A model generated the notes under the pieces. The model made no database searches, was not told the origin of the DNA, and saw nothing but the letters and a program-made list of their open reading frames with translations. Shown here one piece after another: positions 44,877 to 56,086 of a stretch of 64,000 nt of DNA. The position numbers and the translations under genes are program-made. This DNA comes from Seminavis robusta. Lineage: Eukaryota; Bacillariophyta; Bacillariophyceae; Naviculales; Naviculaceae. The stretch spans positions 88,380 through 152,379 of the forward strand of contig CAICTM010000049.1 of NCBI GenBank assembly GCA_903772945.1, written 5' to 3'. The stretch's first letter is position 1, and each line of letters begins with the position of its first letter.

Positions 44877-47800
44877 CTAGCGATAGTATCTAGCTTGTGT
44901 CGAGTACTTCTCTTCGTCTCTCGTCCTAATGCGCCTCTGCGATTCTGTGGTTTTATCTTTTTGCGGTGGTGCGTCGCGCTGTGATTCCTGTCGCCTCGAG
45001 GTACCGGTAGCATATCTTTGTGATTCGGAGCCCCGTTCCTTCTCCCGCTGCCTCGGACGTATTTGTTGGGACTCGTAAGCATACCCATTGTTCTCTTTGC
45101 CACGCGTTGTTGTCCTGGAACTTCTGCTGGATCCATGTCTGCTATTACTATTTGAGCGCAACGAGGATCGGTGAGAGCTTGAATCGTGCAGACTGCTCTT
45201 GGTGTGAGCATGAGCAGATGTTTGGCGTTCTGCCCTGTATTTTTCGATCTTCTCTTTGTAGCGGGTAAGTTTCTGTTCCAGCGCTTTAGTGTCATTTTGA
45301 AGCTGCTCTTTTTCCTTCGCCATACGCTGCTCTGTCTCCTTCTTTTGAATCCGTTCCTCGTCGAGCTGTTTTGACAGTTCGTCTCTGGCAATCCGGCGAT
45401 CTTCTGCCTGCCCTTCTAACACTTCGTACATCTCACATAGCTTGACGAGATCAGAAAACACGTTGTCGAGATTTGTTTCCAACTTGTCTCGAGCTTTGTT
45501 CAGATTGCCAATCGTTTCGTCCCTGTTGGATAGCAGCTCTTGCAAGGTCCCCTGGTCTTTCTCCAAGTTTGTCTGAGCATTCTAGATATGAGACTACTAC
45601 GATGTACAGTCCAGTATCAAGCAAGTGTTTGGTGCCCCTTTCTGGCGTACTTACCAGCCTTTCCTTCATTCCGCGGACGGCTGCATCGCGCTCTGCTGCT
45701 TGTCGCTTCAGCTCCGCAGACTCTTTCCTCAAGGTATTCATTTGCTCGATTGTAGTGTGAAGCTCCTCTCGTGTTTTAGCTTCGGCCTCACACGAAGCTT
45801 TAGCAGCTCGGTCAGCCTCCCTCGCTCGATCTTGCGTGTCCTGTAGTTCCCTCGACATCGCGGTAACCCGTCGTTCCGCAATTTTTCTCTCGGTATCAAA
45901 TTGGCCAATTTTGGACTCGGCTGCAAGCTGCTCCGATTTCTTCATCCGTTGCGCCTCCTTCCAGAAACGGACGGCCTGGTTGTCCATCTTTCTTTTGATC
46001 TCTTCTTTCTCCTTGCAAAGTTGAGTCTCTCTTTGAGTAGATTCTTGGAGTTTACTCTCGACGGAATTGATCTTTTCTTGCAATCGCTCTATTTCCCTCT
46101 CCTTGCACTGGTCCGATGCTAACAAATTGCTAGCCAGGAACTCCTCGTTCTCTGCAGTGGCCATGGCTGTAAGCAACCGGAGGTACCGTCTCCTGCTTTC
46201 CATTGAATCCATGGAAAGGTTTTCGAAGGAGGCGGATTCTCCACCCATGCTTTTGGTTGGTCCAAGAGTTGCAAAAAAGTCCGGGACTGCTTTCCGTATC
46301 CGGTTTTGGACGAGTCGAAGCCCAATTTCACCCCCCTTTTGGAGCTGATTATCAATTTCAAAGAATCCAAAGCGAGACAGAATTGTTGCTGCTGCCATAC
46401 GAATGAAATGGTCGTTGCAGGTGGACGCGGGCTCCTCCTCCTCCTTTTCGATACAGATACTTCTTTCGTCGAGGCGGGACAAGTTGTTGGCTGGCGGGGT
46501 ATCAGTCTCGGAGTCCTCCATTATCGTTGTATCATTGGAGGTATCCAAGAAAGCGCCCGCTTGGTCAATCCGAATCTCCTTGGGAGTCATGAGACTGATA
46601 AAAACCTCGGTCAACTCAGAATCAACAAGGTGGATTGCCTCTCCAATTCGCTCGGCCAGCGAAAGCATCAAATCAACGACATCGAGGAGAATCAAAAGAA
46701 GTGGGCGGAATAGATGAGTTTGGCTTCCCTGTCGTTTCACAAGTTTCACAACCCCCATCAGGAAGGCATCCACGGTTTTACGATCGATTGCTCTCTCCAC
46801 CACGTCTTGATGCAGGAGCAAGCTGCCTCGTTCACTCAGAAGCGCTTTCGTAAACGAAGCTGCACAAAGTGCAATAGAGTTATCGGGCTGTAACGGAGAG
46901 AACAACGGAGACAAAACAAAGTTAAAATAACGTAAGAATAACGAACGTTGTCATACAAGAAATCCAATGGTTTGTGCTCATGCCCTGGCTACTCACGTGA
47001 AAACTCAGGTGCTGTAGTGTTTTGACGAGACGTTGACATGGCTGTACCAGATATGAAACAGATGTCTCATCGGACTTTGCGTGTTGTGCCATTGAAGAGA
47101 ACAGTGAATTGCGCAGGGACGAGTGGTGGACCGAGTACAGTAGAACCAATCTGGATAGTAAAGAAGCACAATGCTTGTGTTTTCGTGCGACTTCGTCGGG
47201 ATTGCAGTAGTCTTCCGTCAAAAACGAGGTCCAGCCTTGCTCCACATGAGGTTTCCAATGTCGCTCTAATGCATCAAATGCCAATTGTCGTGTCGACGAA
47301 TCCTTGCATTGGCTCCAAACTACGATGAAATCTTCCATCCATCGACCTGTCGCGTCATCCTTGTGCTCGTATGTCCATCGCGGTCCAGAGGGACTCGATG
47401 CTCCAAGGACCCCAAAGTATGCTTGAAAGACACTATCCAGTAGTTTTGTGGAATAGAAAAGTTGATTGAGTTGGTTTGAAATGTCAAGAGTGACTTTGTG
47501 ATCCATGAGTACGAGCAGTGCCACTGACGCAAACGAGGCGTGTAGAGTATAGCGAGACGTCAAGCTTTGGTTGTTGAGTTGATGCATTGCTCCCAAAAGA
47601 GTCTGAGATAGATGGGATAGAGTGTCTTGGTCCTGCAGCGCCAAATGATGCAGCCAGGACGTCTTGTCATGCTTCAAAAGACAAATGAGGACCGAAATGT
47701 AGGCAGTCTTCAAGAGCTCCCCCCGTGGATAGATATGGGAGCTCGAGAAGTCTAGATCTTTATCGTCGCTAGAAGTGTGCATAGCATATTGTGAGGAGAA

Positions 47801-48546
47801 AACAGCCGACGACATAAAAAAGCTCCAGCGTGCCATTGCGCAACTTACCTCAAAAGACCTTTGACAGCCACAGTGGCCAACTTTTCCTCATTCGAAGCAG
47901 GAATCCACCATACTGCTTCAATGGAATGGCTTGGGAAGGTATTGTTGTAGCATTTCCAAGAAATGAGTCGCTGAATTCGATCCAGATTCTGCCAAATGAT
48001 AGAGAGGCAAACCATTGCTACATTGCGAATGGCGCGATCGTTTCCTTTCCAATCCTCATAGACCACTAGATTGTGAAGCGTTTGCAAGAGGGACATGCGA
48101 AACGATTGCTGCAGATTGTTGTCCATTCGGATCTCCATCACTTTGGTGGAAGCGGTATAAATGATGGATTCATCACTCTGCGACCATTGGTCCAAGCATC
48201 GAGCCAAGAAGGAGAGAGTGGCTGGATAGCCTTGCGGGTTCTGGCCCGATGTGTCAATGTTCACAAGGCAACCAAATGTTCGAATAACAAACGTTGCAAG
48301 CCCTTCTGCTGTTGATAGCGACCACAGTGAACCATCATTTTCGCATCGACTCTGCAAATCACACAACTGCTCTACAGTTTGCGTCGACGGCACACAGCTG
48401 GACCTTGCCAATGCTTCGAGTTTTTGTTGGAACTTTTGTTGCGCCGACGATTGCTGTGACGACAGCGATCCTCTCCGTTGCGAATAAGGATTGCTGTACG
48501 GATTGGTATAAGGAAAGGCTGTTGTGGTTGTCATGAGGGTTGGCAT
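44877..48546 (-). CDS. helical-repeat plus coiled-coil protein (architecture like CIP2A)
   Basis: 1135 aa; exons 48546-47849, 47768-46997, 46887-45655, 45581-44877; introns are GT-AG and in phase. The start is the first ATG; the frame opens a little earlier only at a TTG. Residues about 30-640 are alpha-helical with leucine-rich pairs resembling ARM/HEAT repeats. From about 700 to 1010 a continuous coiled coil follows (IERLQEKINSVESKLQEST, LHTTIEQMNTLRKESAEL), and the tail is Ser/Arg/Gln rich (SSLHDSSSHRSSLRS). ARM-like repeats before a long coiled coil is the layout of CIP2A and of p115-type tethers; no sequence hallmark lets me choose. The stop codon lies inside a CTAGCTAG repeat. Confidence 0.75.
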
Positions 48547-48947
48547 TGCCTGGTTCCTTCCTTCATGGAGCAAAGCAATCAACAGACAGTGAAGAAGGTT
48601 GGCAAAAAGTGAACGTTGGTTTGAGCTTTGAACCAGGGCCAACTGGTCGACCCGTGTTTACCCTAATATTAAGATACCTCTATGGCAAATCTCACGCTAA
48701 CTCTGCTCGACGTGAAAAAAGTACGAGAATATATCTTAGATTCAAGGGAGGAGTGTCCTCGCACTGCTTTAAATCCACTCAGTCATGCAAAAAATATCTT
48801 TGCCCGTCGTGCCTTCGGTTTGGCATTGGTGATTTGTCTTGGTCGCTCGACCTGTTGTTGTTGAGCTGTCGTCGATGCATTCCTTGTTCTCACAACAAAG
48901 ATTACGTCTGCTAGCTAGATCTAGTTGATAGATTTAGTGAACTGAAG
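48547..48947. promoter_or_regulatory. divergent promoter region
   Basis: 401 bp between the start codons of the coiled-coil protein (-) and the ankyrin-like protein (+). It ends with gctagctagatctag at 48910-48924. Confidence 0.45.
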
Positions 48948-50579
48948 ATGCCAGATTCAATCGAAACCCTTATTGAAGAGGGAGCATGGGGGGAGGTGAG
49001 AAAGAGGATTAAGAGACTAAAGAACGAGACAAGGATTGGAATGGTCATCATCGAGTGCGGTACCCGAGATACCCCGAAAGATATTATCGAAGAACTCCTT
49101 TCAAAGACACAAACACTGCGTTCTCTACCTTCCCGGTACGACGCACTCCACACAAACTCGGAAATGTTTGGTGAATACTTCTGGTCTGTTGTTTGCGGCT
49201 TCTACATTTCAATCTCGAAGATAAGCGGTGACGCGGTGGACTTTGACTTGCTCTGTCAAGCGCACGCAGCTCCCATTCTGCCAATTTTGAGGACTTATCT
49301 AGACAGGACAGGAGAACCAATTAACGAAGACATGGTCTGCAAAGGGTTGACTTTCGCATGGCAACGCTTTGACTGGAGGAGCTGGAAAGTGGATGAACTG
49401 TTCTCGATTCATTCCTTGGACGACCTCCGGAAACTATGCGAAAACAAGGATGCAAGCGAAGACCTGCTCAGATTATGGTTTAGAACGATACGTCTAATCA
49501 GAGCATCTCAAGAAAATGGCTTGGTCAAGCCCATCGAAGAACTGAACCTGTTTCACGTCTTCATTAGGAAAGGTCTCCCTAAGGTCTGCATTTGGTTGGC
49601 CCTACGACTGTTGCCGACATCATATCTCTCGCATCGCGATAGCCACGGACGGCTGCCATTGCACTTGGCGGTGATGTTCTATGAATTAGAACTTTTGTCA
49701 GGTATCCAGTTGGAAGGACGTTGGTTGTCGCGACGTGAGTGTTCGCCAATTGTCTTCCCAGAGTGCTCTAGGGCCGCTCTTGATAAATCTACCGTGATTG
49801 AGATGTTGCTAGAGGCCTATCCTCAGGGTGCCTACGAGCCTGACCTGGAAGGTAATCTTCCTCTTCCTTTGCTCTTACAACAAGAACCAGGCGAGTCTCA
49901 GCACCTGCTCCACGAAATTGGTGGGCAAATCTTCGCGCACCAGTACTTCCACATCAAGGACAGTATGGTAAAGGACCACATGTTGCGAAGCATTGAGGCT
50001 TTTGTGAAGCACGCACCTGAGGCATTGGCTTTACCAAGCAAAACTAAAGTATATCCGGAATACATCACAACGCTCCCTTTCATGGTTGCTGCTTCCTCCA
50101 ATTGCTGGTTAGATGTCACATTTTCTATTCTCAGAGAGAATCCTTCGGTTGTCGCTTGTGGTATCAAGGCCAGTGACCGCGAAATTTGGCTTACCGACAA
50201 ACTGAACAAGGCGCAGACGCACATCCAAAAGCTCGAAGATGAGGTTGAGCAGCTGAGAGCTTTGCTGGCTCAGAAGCAAGAGCACGGCACAGAAATTGCG
50301 CCTCCATCCCATGTCGGTTCTATCCAAATCTTCAGAAACCTGCCTCTGCTCCAGTTCCCATCTCCAAAGCGTCGCAAGGTTGAGGATGCTGAAGATCCAT
50401 CCAAAACAGACAGATGCCAAACACCCAAAGATGGAGCAGGAGCAGAAAGAATCGGATCTTATGAGACCAATGCCACGAACAGTGCTGACTCGTCTCATGA
50501 CAGTGGTGATGAAGTCGTCCAATCCATCCAAGAAGAGAATGCCTGGAAAGGAAACAACGCAGCTGCGAATGCTTGCTAG
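48948..50579 (+). CDS. ankyrin-like repeat protein with C-terminal coiled coil
   Basis: Intronless, 543 aa. Degenerate ankyrin units appear in the middle (HRDSHGRLPLHLAVMF; VIEMLLEAYPQGAYEPDLEG; LPFMVAASSNCWLDVTFSIL), the form seen in a large diatom family in which the repeat reads as 'YPxGA.xxDxxGxLPLHLA'. A heptad coil (LNKAQTHIQKLEDEVEQLRALL) at about 420-445 is followed by a basic cluster (SPKRRKVED) that could be a nuclear signal, and an acidic Ser-rich tail. No membrane span. Function unknown; a protein-binding scaffold is likely. The stop TAG sits in a GCTAGCTAG repeat. Confidence 0.78.
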   Translation: MPDSIETLIEEGAWGEVRKRIKRLKNETRIGMVIIECGTRDTPKDIIEELLSKTQTLRSLPSRYDALHTNSEMFGEYFWSVVCGFYISISKISGDAVDFDLLCQAHAAPILPILRTYLDRTGEPINEDMVCKGLTFAWQRFDWRSWKVDELFSIHSLDDLRKLCENKDASEDLLRLWFRTIRLIRASQENGLVKPIEELNLFHVFIRKGLPKVCIWLALRLLPTSYLSHRDSHGRLPLHLAVMFYELELLSGIQLEGRWLSRRECSPIVFPECSRAALDKSTVIEMLLEAYPQGAYEPDLEGNLPLPLLLQQEPGESQHLLHEIGGQIFAHQYFHIKDSMVKDHMLRSIEAFVKHAPEALALPSKTKVYPEYITTLPFMVAASSNCWLDVTFSILRENPSVVACGIKASDREIWLTDKLNKAQTHIQKLEDEVEQLRALLAQKQEHGTEIAPPSHVGSIQIFRNLPLLQFPSPKRRKVEDAEDPSKTDRCQTPKDGAGAERIGSYETNATNSADSSHDSGDEVVQSIQEENAWKGNNAAANAC

Positions 50580-50993
50580 CTAGTAGTGTTCCAGAATCAT
50601 TTTCACCTTCGAAAGGTTGAACGTTTCACAACCAAGAGTGGCGTTCTGTATCGCTGTGCATGGAAATATCACTTAATGTCTTGTGTCACCTCTCCTCGAC
50701 AGTTCACGTTTTCAATGACACGCAAACTACATTACTAAGGTAGACCTCGGTTTCGCTGTTTGCCGGCGCTGTAATAGCTACCAGAGGGCCCAGTGTCAGA
50801 TAGATAAACCGCGGAAGTCAGGCAATCTCATCTAGAGTCGTCAGGCACGACTGGCGATGCCCAACCTAGCTACCATACTGTACTACAGGTACACTCTAGA
50901 GGTCTCTAGAGTTGTAATAGTATATTCCGGTAGGGCAAGTCAGAAAGGGCAATGTGGCAGCATTAGAATTGATTGATAGCACACACCGTGAAA
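50580..50993. other. convergent intergenic region
   Basis: 414 bp between the stop codons of the ankyrin-like gene (+) and the MATE gene (-). Nothing identifiable beyond short palindromes near 50875-50915. Confidence 0.45.
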
Positions 50994-53176
50994 TCATTGT
51001 TCATCTGGCACAGCAAGAATCGGTGCTGTTGTGCTTTGATCCTCATCGTTCGTAGCAGCAGATTGTATTCTGTGCTCCTCATTTTCAACAGGGAGTTTCG
51101 CCTTTGTGGTTTCCTCTACTCTCCTGGCCAATGGCCCAAGGTAATATTGATGTAGCAACACGCACAGCAGCCTGATACCATTGAAGACGCCGAAACCCAT
51201 CCATATCCCTGTCAGTCCAAAACGTGGTGCCAAGGACCTCATTGCGCCAACACATCCCACTGACGCAATTGCAGTGCTCAGAGACAAGAAAAGGAAGCTT
51301 CCTGTGCCAACCATGACACCTTCGCCAATAAACACGCTGCCGTTGATAATCTGGAACACACTTGCAAAGTATGCTGGTAGCCGGGCTGCATCACGCACTT
51401 CTTGCAGAGGTGTTGATTTCATGATGAGCGGCATCAGGACAATCTGCAGTGAACCAAGAGCAGCTCCCAGAATCACACCCCAGCTCATGAGACGGTTCAC
51501 AGTTGCTCTGGCATGCTCCAATCCTCCAACGGTCCTCTGTAGATTGTCGTCATATGTTTCCACCAAAGCCGCTGGGACTACCGTTTGCGCCACGACGGAT
51601 AGAGCAAGGAGCACGATTCCTCCCACCTGAAAGGTCTGTAACGCCATTGCATGAGCTGCCGGAGCAACCCCGTCGCTGTCAATTGCTTGTGTCATTCTAG
51701 TGACCGATATAAACGTAAGATTGAACGCGACGTTTCGCAGCTGAAGAGCCAAGCCACCTTTCATCAGATCTCTGATCTTGCTGAACTCTGGTATTTGAAA
51801 GATTTTGCTCATGTTAATGAGCTTCTTTCGAGTCATTAAAACAAGGTAGGTAAAAGCGGAAATGGTTTCTGCGATGAGCGTTGCCAGTGCAGCCCCAGAA
51901 ACTCCCATGGAGAAGGGCTTGAAGATGAACATGGGCACGAGAAGTGCGTGAAAGATGTTTGCAAAGAAGCTTATCCGAACGGGAGTTGCCGTGTCCATTT
52001 GGCCTGTCGAGTTGGTACGACGTTGATTGTGTGAATCGAATCATTCCGATGATGGTTGAGTTTACACAAAGAAAAGAGAATGTAAAGACGGTATCGAAGC
52101 TGATGGCAACATGACTCCTCACTTACCTCGAAAGGCAGAGAACCCCACAATTGATATGAGCGATGGGAGGAAGGATATCGCGCGAATCTTGAGATATGGC
52201 CTGGCAAATTCAAGCGCGGGAGCTCCGCCTTGCAAGAGAGAACAATGACGGAACAAGAAAGAGAGCACGGCGATGGCACATGTGTGAGTGAATCAAGGTA
52301 CTGTAGAGAGGATTATATGCAGTGTCACGCGATAGAAGATCGACCTACTCTTGAGAACGGAGCTGAGAGCCTTCTCAGTACATGTCAGCAAGAAACCACT
52401 TCCAAGAAATGCAAAGATGATTCCCACAAAAAGTGCGCGACACACAGCCTCTTGAACTCCTTCTTCATTTCCCTGTGCGCTCTCCCTTGAGACTTCAATG
52501 GCAGTGACTTTGGGGTGGCAATCAAAGAAAAAGTTATGAGTGAGTTAGGATTATCCTTGCGTCATTGTCAATCAGTAAATGATTGACTCATTCAATCCAA
52601 TCACTTACTACTTGGTAGGAAGGAGGTCAGCCAAAATACAGAACCAAAAACTTGGTTGCTAGCCGCCTGTCCCGCCACAGCCAGAGCATTCCCCAACCTG
52701 TTGATAAAGAAGAGGTCAATGGCTCCAACCAGGGGTGATATGGCAAAGTTGGCAATGACAGGCAGGGATATCTTAATAAGTTGCTTGTCCAGCTCATCCA
52801 TGCATGGCCAGGGACCGGGTTCTTCCACTACTTGTGCTGGGGAAGTGCTACCTGCCCATTCTTGAGCCGTTCCGTGTATTGTCGATTTCTCCAGGGGAGT
52901 CTCACTGCTGCTCAGCAATTGTGTCGTGTTGGCTAGACCAGCATTTTCTGTGATATTTGCCTCCGCGCTGCCTCCAGTAACACTTGGACCAAACGAACTT
53001 GTCAGGCGATGTGCCTGTGCATTTGTGCTTGGGACGGGGTTCAGAGCACTTTTCTTGATAAACCCAGGTACCGCATGCACCGTGTGAAAGCTGGCAACCG
53101 TCGCCACCAGGAGAAGAAATAGCTGTTGCCTCGAGGACCTTGTGTTTCTTCCAGTGTTCTGCTGTTTCGTGCTCAT
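50994..53176 (-). CDS. MATE-family efflux transporter (paralogue A)
   Basis: 612 aa; exons 53176-52609, 52507-52349, 52228-52127, 52003-50994, in phase. The start is the ATG giving a hydrophobic signal (LFLLLVATVASFHTVHA); the next residue is Val, not Phe, so plastid import is doubtful. After a variable linker the transporter begins with LPVIANFAISPLVGAIDLFF and LGNALAVAGQAASNQVFG, the N-terminal MATE half, then NEEGVQEAVCRALFVG, APALEFARPYLKIRA and the second half (LALQLRNVAFNLTFISVTRM; RLPAYFASVFQIING). The family exchanges H+ or Na+ for organic cations. Exons 2 and 3 have the same lengths (159 and 102) as in paralogue B; the intron that splits its second half in paralogue B is absent here. 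Confidence 0.9.
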
Positions 53177-53830
53177 GGTGTTCTTCAGTGTACCGGTACA
53201 GGCAGCATCTGGTTCCAAACTCGAAAGGGCAGGACAATAATAAGATCAGAGTAGATTATTCTACCCTTGCAAACAATATGATGCAGTCTTGTGCTTGTGG
53301 ATCTGTTCGACAGCTCATCCTCATTTGTTGCTTCTTGCTTCTGATCGCGATGTGTCAGTTTTCGGTCAGACTGTGAATTCTGCCCTCATTTATTTTTGAT
53401 TTTTGTTCACGTCATCAAGCCATCTGAGCTACAAAAGAGCACTCGGCCCCAATTGCAAATCAAGCCTGGTCAAATTCATACTTTTTGCCCTCTTGATGAA
53501 CTGATGAACTGACGAACTGACGTAAGCCACTTCAACTGCCAATACTGACACCTTTTTGCATCCTCTCCCATCCACGGCCCATGGCCTGAAGTGGGAAGAA
53601 TCGAATCAGATTGGATCTGGACTGAGTCAATGAAGCTACAGATACAGTAAACTTTGAATCGCTGTCTTGCTAGCTACTACTAGTAGATTGTTGGCTAGAT
53701 GTCTCGCTGATCCATCACATTGCTTTGATCGATAGAGAGCTATTAAAATACAAGACTCTCAGCTATACAGTATACTATAGTATCCATCCATCACCTTGCC
53801 TCCGAGTGGTTCGTTCAGTCAAAGGTCAAG
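53177..53830. promoter_or_regulatory. shared spacer of the head-to-head MATE pair
   Basis: 654 bp between two divergent start codons. It contains taccggtaca near 53193, AT-rich patches and tagctactactagtag near 53672. A short + frame at 53140-53376 overlaps the start of paralogue A and is not credible. Confidence 0.5.
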
Positions 53831-55908
53831 ATGACGAGACAAAGTTTGCCTCAGTGTTCCAGTGTGCTTGGGGTACGGTCGGCACTGATCTTTCTCCTAT
53901 TTGCAAGCTTCTCTGAGAATACCCCAACATCAGCTTTTACAACGGCCAGATCAAGAATACGGCGCAGACAATCACTAGTAGCAGCACCAACGTTAGCTCT
54001 TCAAAGAAGATCACACAGTCTCAATTTTCCAACACCACGGAAACGACAACCATGGGTAGTTCTAAGAGAGTCCAAAGACGTTTCAGAGGGTCTATCATCA
54101 GAAAATCATCCACCTCAAGAAGACGAACAAGTTCCGGGTATCTGGCCGTGTTTTGATGAGTTAGATTCCAAATTGATCAAGATTGCTGTCCCTGTGATTG
54201 CCAACTTTGCCATCAATCCACTCATCGGAGCTGTGGATCTCTTTTGGATTAACCGCATGGGCAATGCACTGGCAGTTGCAGGACAGGCAGCTGCCAATCA
54301 AGTTTTCAACTCTGCGTTTTGGTTGGCTTCCTTCTTACCGAGTGGTATGTTGATTCTGGCAACCACCATGCATGGTTTGCATCTGCTTGCGTCGGATCCG
54401 GTTTTCCTTCGTTGGTATTGAGGTGGCTAACTCTCCTCTCTTTGTTGTCTTTTCATCAGTCACTGCGACCTTTGTATCAAAGGAAAACGCTAATGGAAAC
54501 CAGGAAGGTGTCCAGGATGCAATTTGCCAGGCCCTCTTTGTGGGTATGCTTTTTGCCTTTCTTGGTGGCGTTGCTCTCCTCTTGCAGCCAGACCAGGTCC
54601 TGAGCTCTGTTCTTAAACGTACGTCGTCTCAACAACATCAATGACCTGTCGCTGTTGGGGCAAAACACAGCTTACTGGATGCTCTCTTTTGTATTCAGCC
54701 GGGGCTCCCGCAATGGACTACGCAAGGCCATACTTGATCATCAGAGCCTTCGCCTTCTTACCGTCCTTAATCTCCGTTGTGGGCTTTTCCGCATTTCGTG
54801 GTACGTTTGAAACCTACTTGTCTCTCACAAGGGTGGATATAGCAGGAAGCTTCCGCTTACAACATGTCTCTTTGCATGCTGCAGGTATCTTGGAGACTGG
54901 CACGCCTGTCAAGATCAGTGCATTTGCAAACATATTCAATGCCATCCTAGACCCGATACTGATATTTTCTTTAGCTATGGGGGTCAAAGGCGCAGCCTTG
55001 GCTACGTTGGCAGCTGAAGTAAGTGGTCGTGCATGCATCGAACAAGGATGGTGCTCTCGTCTCAATGCTAATTCGTCTACTGACCACTACTAATCAATCC
55101 ACTCGAATCCAATCAGGTAATATCCGCGGTTATCTATATCGTTCTATTGAGAAAAAAGGGCATGATCAAGCTACGGAAAATTTTCCGCTTTCCGTCCTGG
55201 TCGAAGCTAGAGCCACTGCTTCGGGGTGGGTTTGCGCTCCAGCTACGCAATGTGGCCCTCAACATAACTTTCCTGGCAGTGACCAGAGTCACACAATCCA
55301 TTGACAAAACAGGAGTTGGAGCCGCAGCCCATGCCATGGCCATCCAGGTCTTTCAAGTTGGTGGCATTGTCCTGTTGGCGCTTAGTACGGTTGCCCAGAC
55401 CGTGGTGCCTAATGACATGGTGCAGCGATTTGATGAAACACGACAACGCATGGTGGGTGGACCCCGCGAGGCACGTGGCAGCGTCAATCGGCTCATGAGC
55501 TGGGGTTTTATCCTTGGGATATTGCTGGGGTCCCTCCAAATTCTGTTGCTTCCACTATTGCAGAAAGTGACGCCTTTGCAAGAAGTCCGTGAAGCTGCTC
55601 GAGTTCCCTCCTATTTGGCAAGTCTGTATCAGATTATCAATGGCTTGGTCTTTATCGGTGAGGGCGTGATGGTAGGCACTGGTAGCTTCATGCAACTGTC
55701 CCTGGGTACAATTGTCGCCACTACTGGGTGCCTGTGGGCATTGAAGACCTTTCCTCCAATCTTTGGGCTGACAGGAGTTTGGATGGGATTTGGGGTGTTC
55801 AATGTGCTTCGACTAATAGGTGTCGCAATCCACCAGTTCTACAATGGCCCTTTGAGCCTGCGAGTTCTCAAACAAAAAGAGGCATTGGAACAGCCAGCCA
55901 CTAGCTAG
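53831..55908 (+). CDS. plastid-targeted MATE-family transporter (paralogue B)
   Basis: 566 aa; exons 53831-54344, 54460-54618, 54699-54800, 54885-55018, 55117-55908, all in phase. The signal peptide (ALIFLLFASFSENTPTSA) is followed by Phe at +1 (SAFTTA, A35-F36), the diatom plastid rule, then a basic transit stretch (RSRIRRRQSL). The body matches paralogue A: VPVIANFAINPLIGAVDLFW, MGNALAVAGQAAANQVFN, APAMDYARPYLIIRAFAF, LALQ-type second half (FALQLRNVALNITFLAVTR). Probably located in the plastid envelope, like the plastid MATE proteins of plants, exporting or exchanging organic molecules; substrate unknown. The stop TAG lies in an ACTAGCTAGCTA repeat. Confidence 0.92.
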
Positions 55909-56086
55909 CTAACCAACTAAACTTGGTTGAAAGCTGTTTTCTGCTTTGCTATTCAATCTTTCCGTACTTGGACGATGGATCTTGCAAATCAAAGAAATCC
56001 ATGCATCAAATGGAAGGATATTAGCTAGTTAAGTTTTACTGGCTGTCCCATCCATAACATGCAATAGTAGTTCGTTGATTGTTTAT

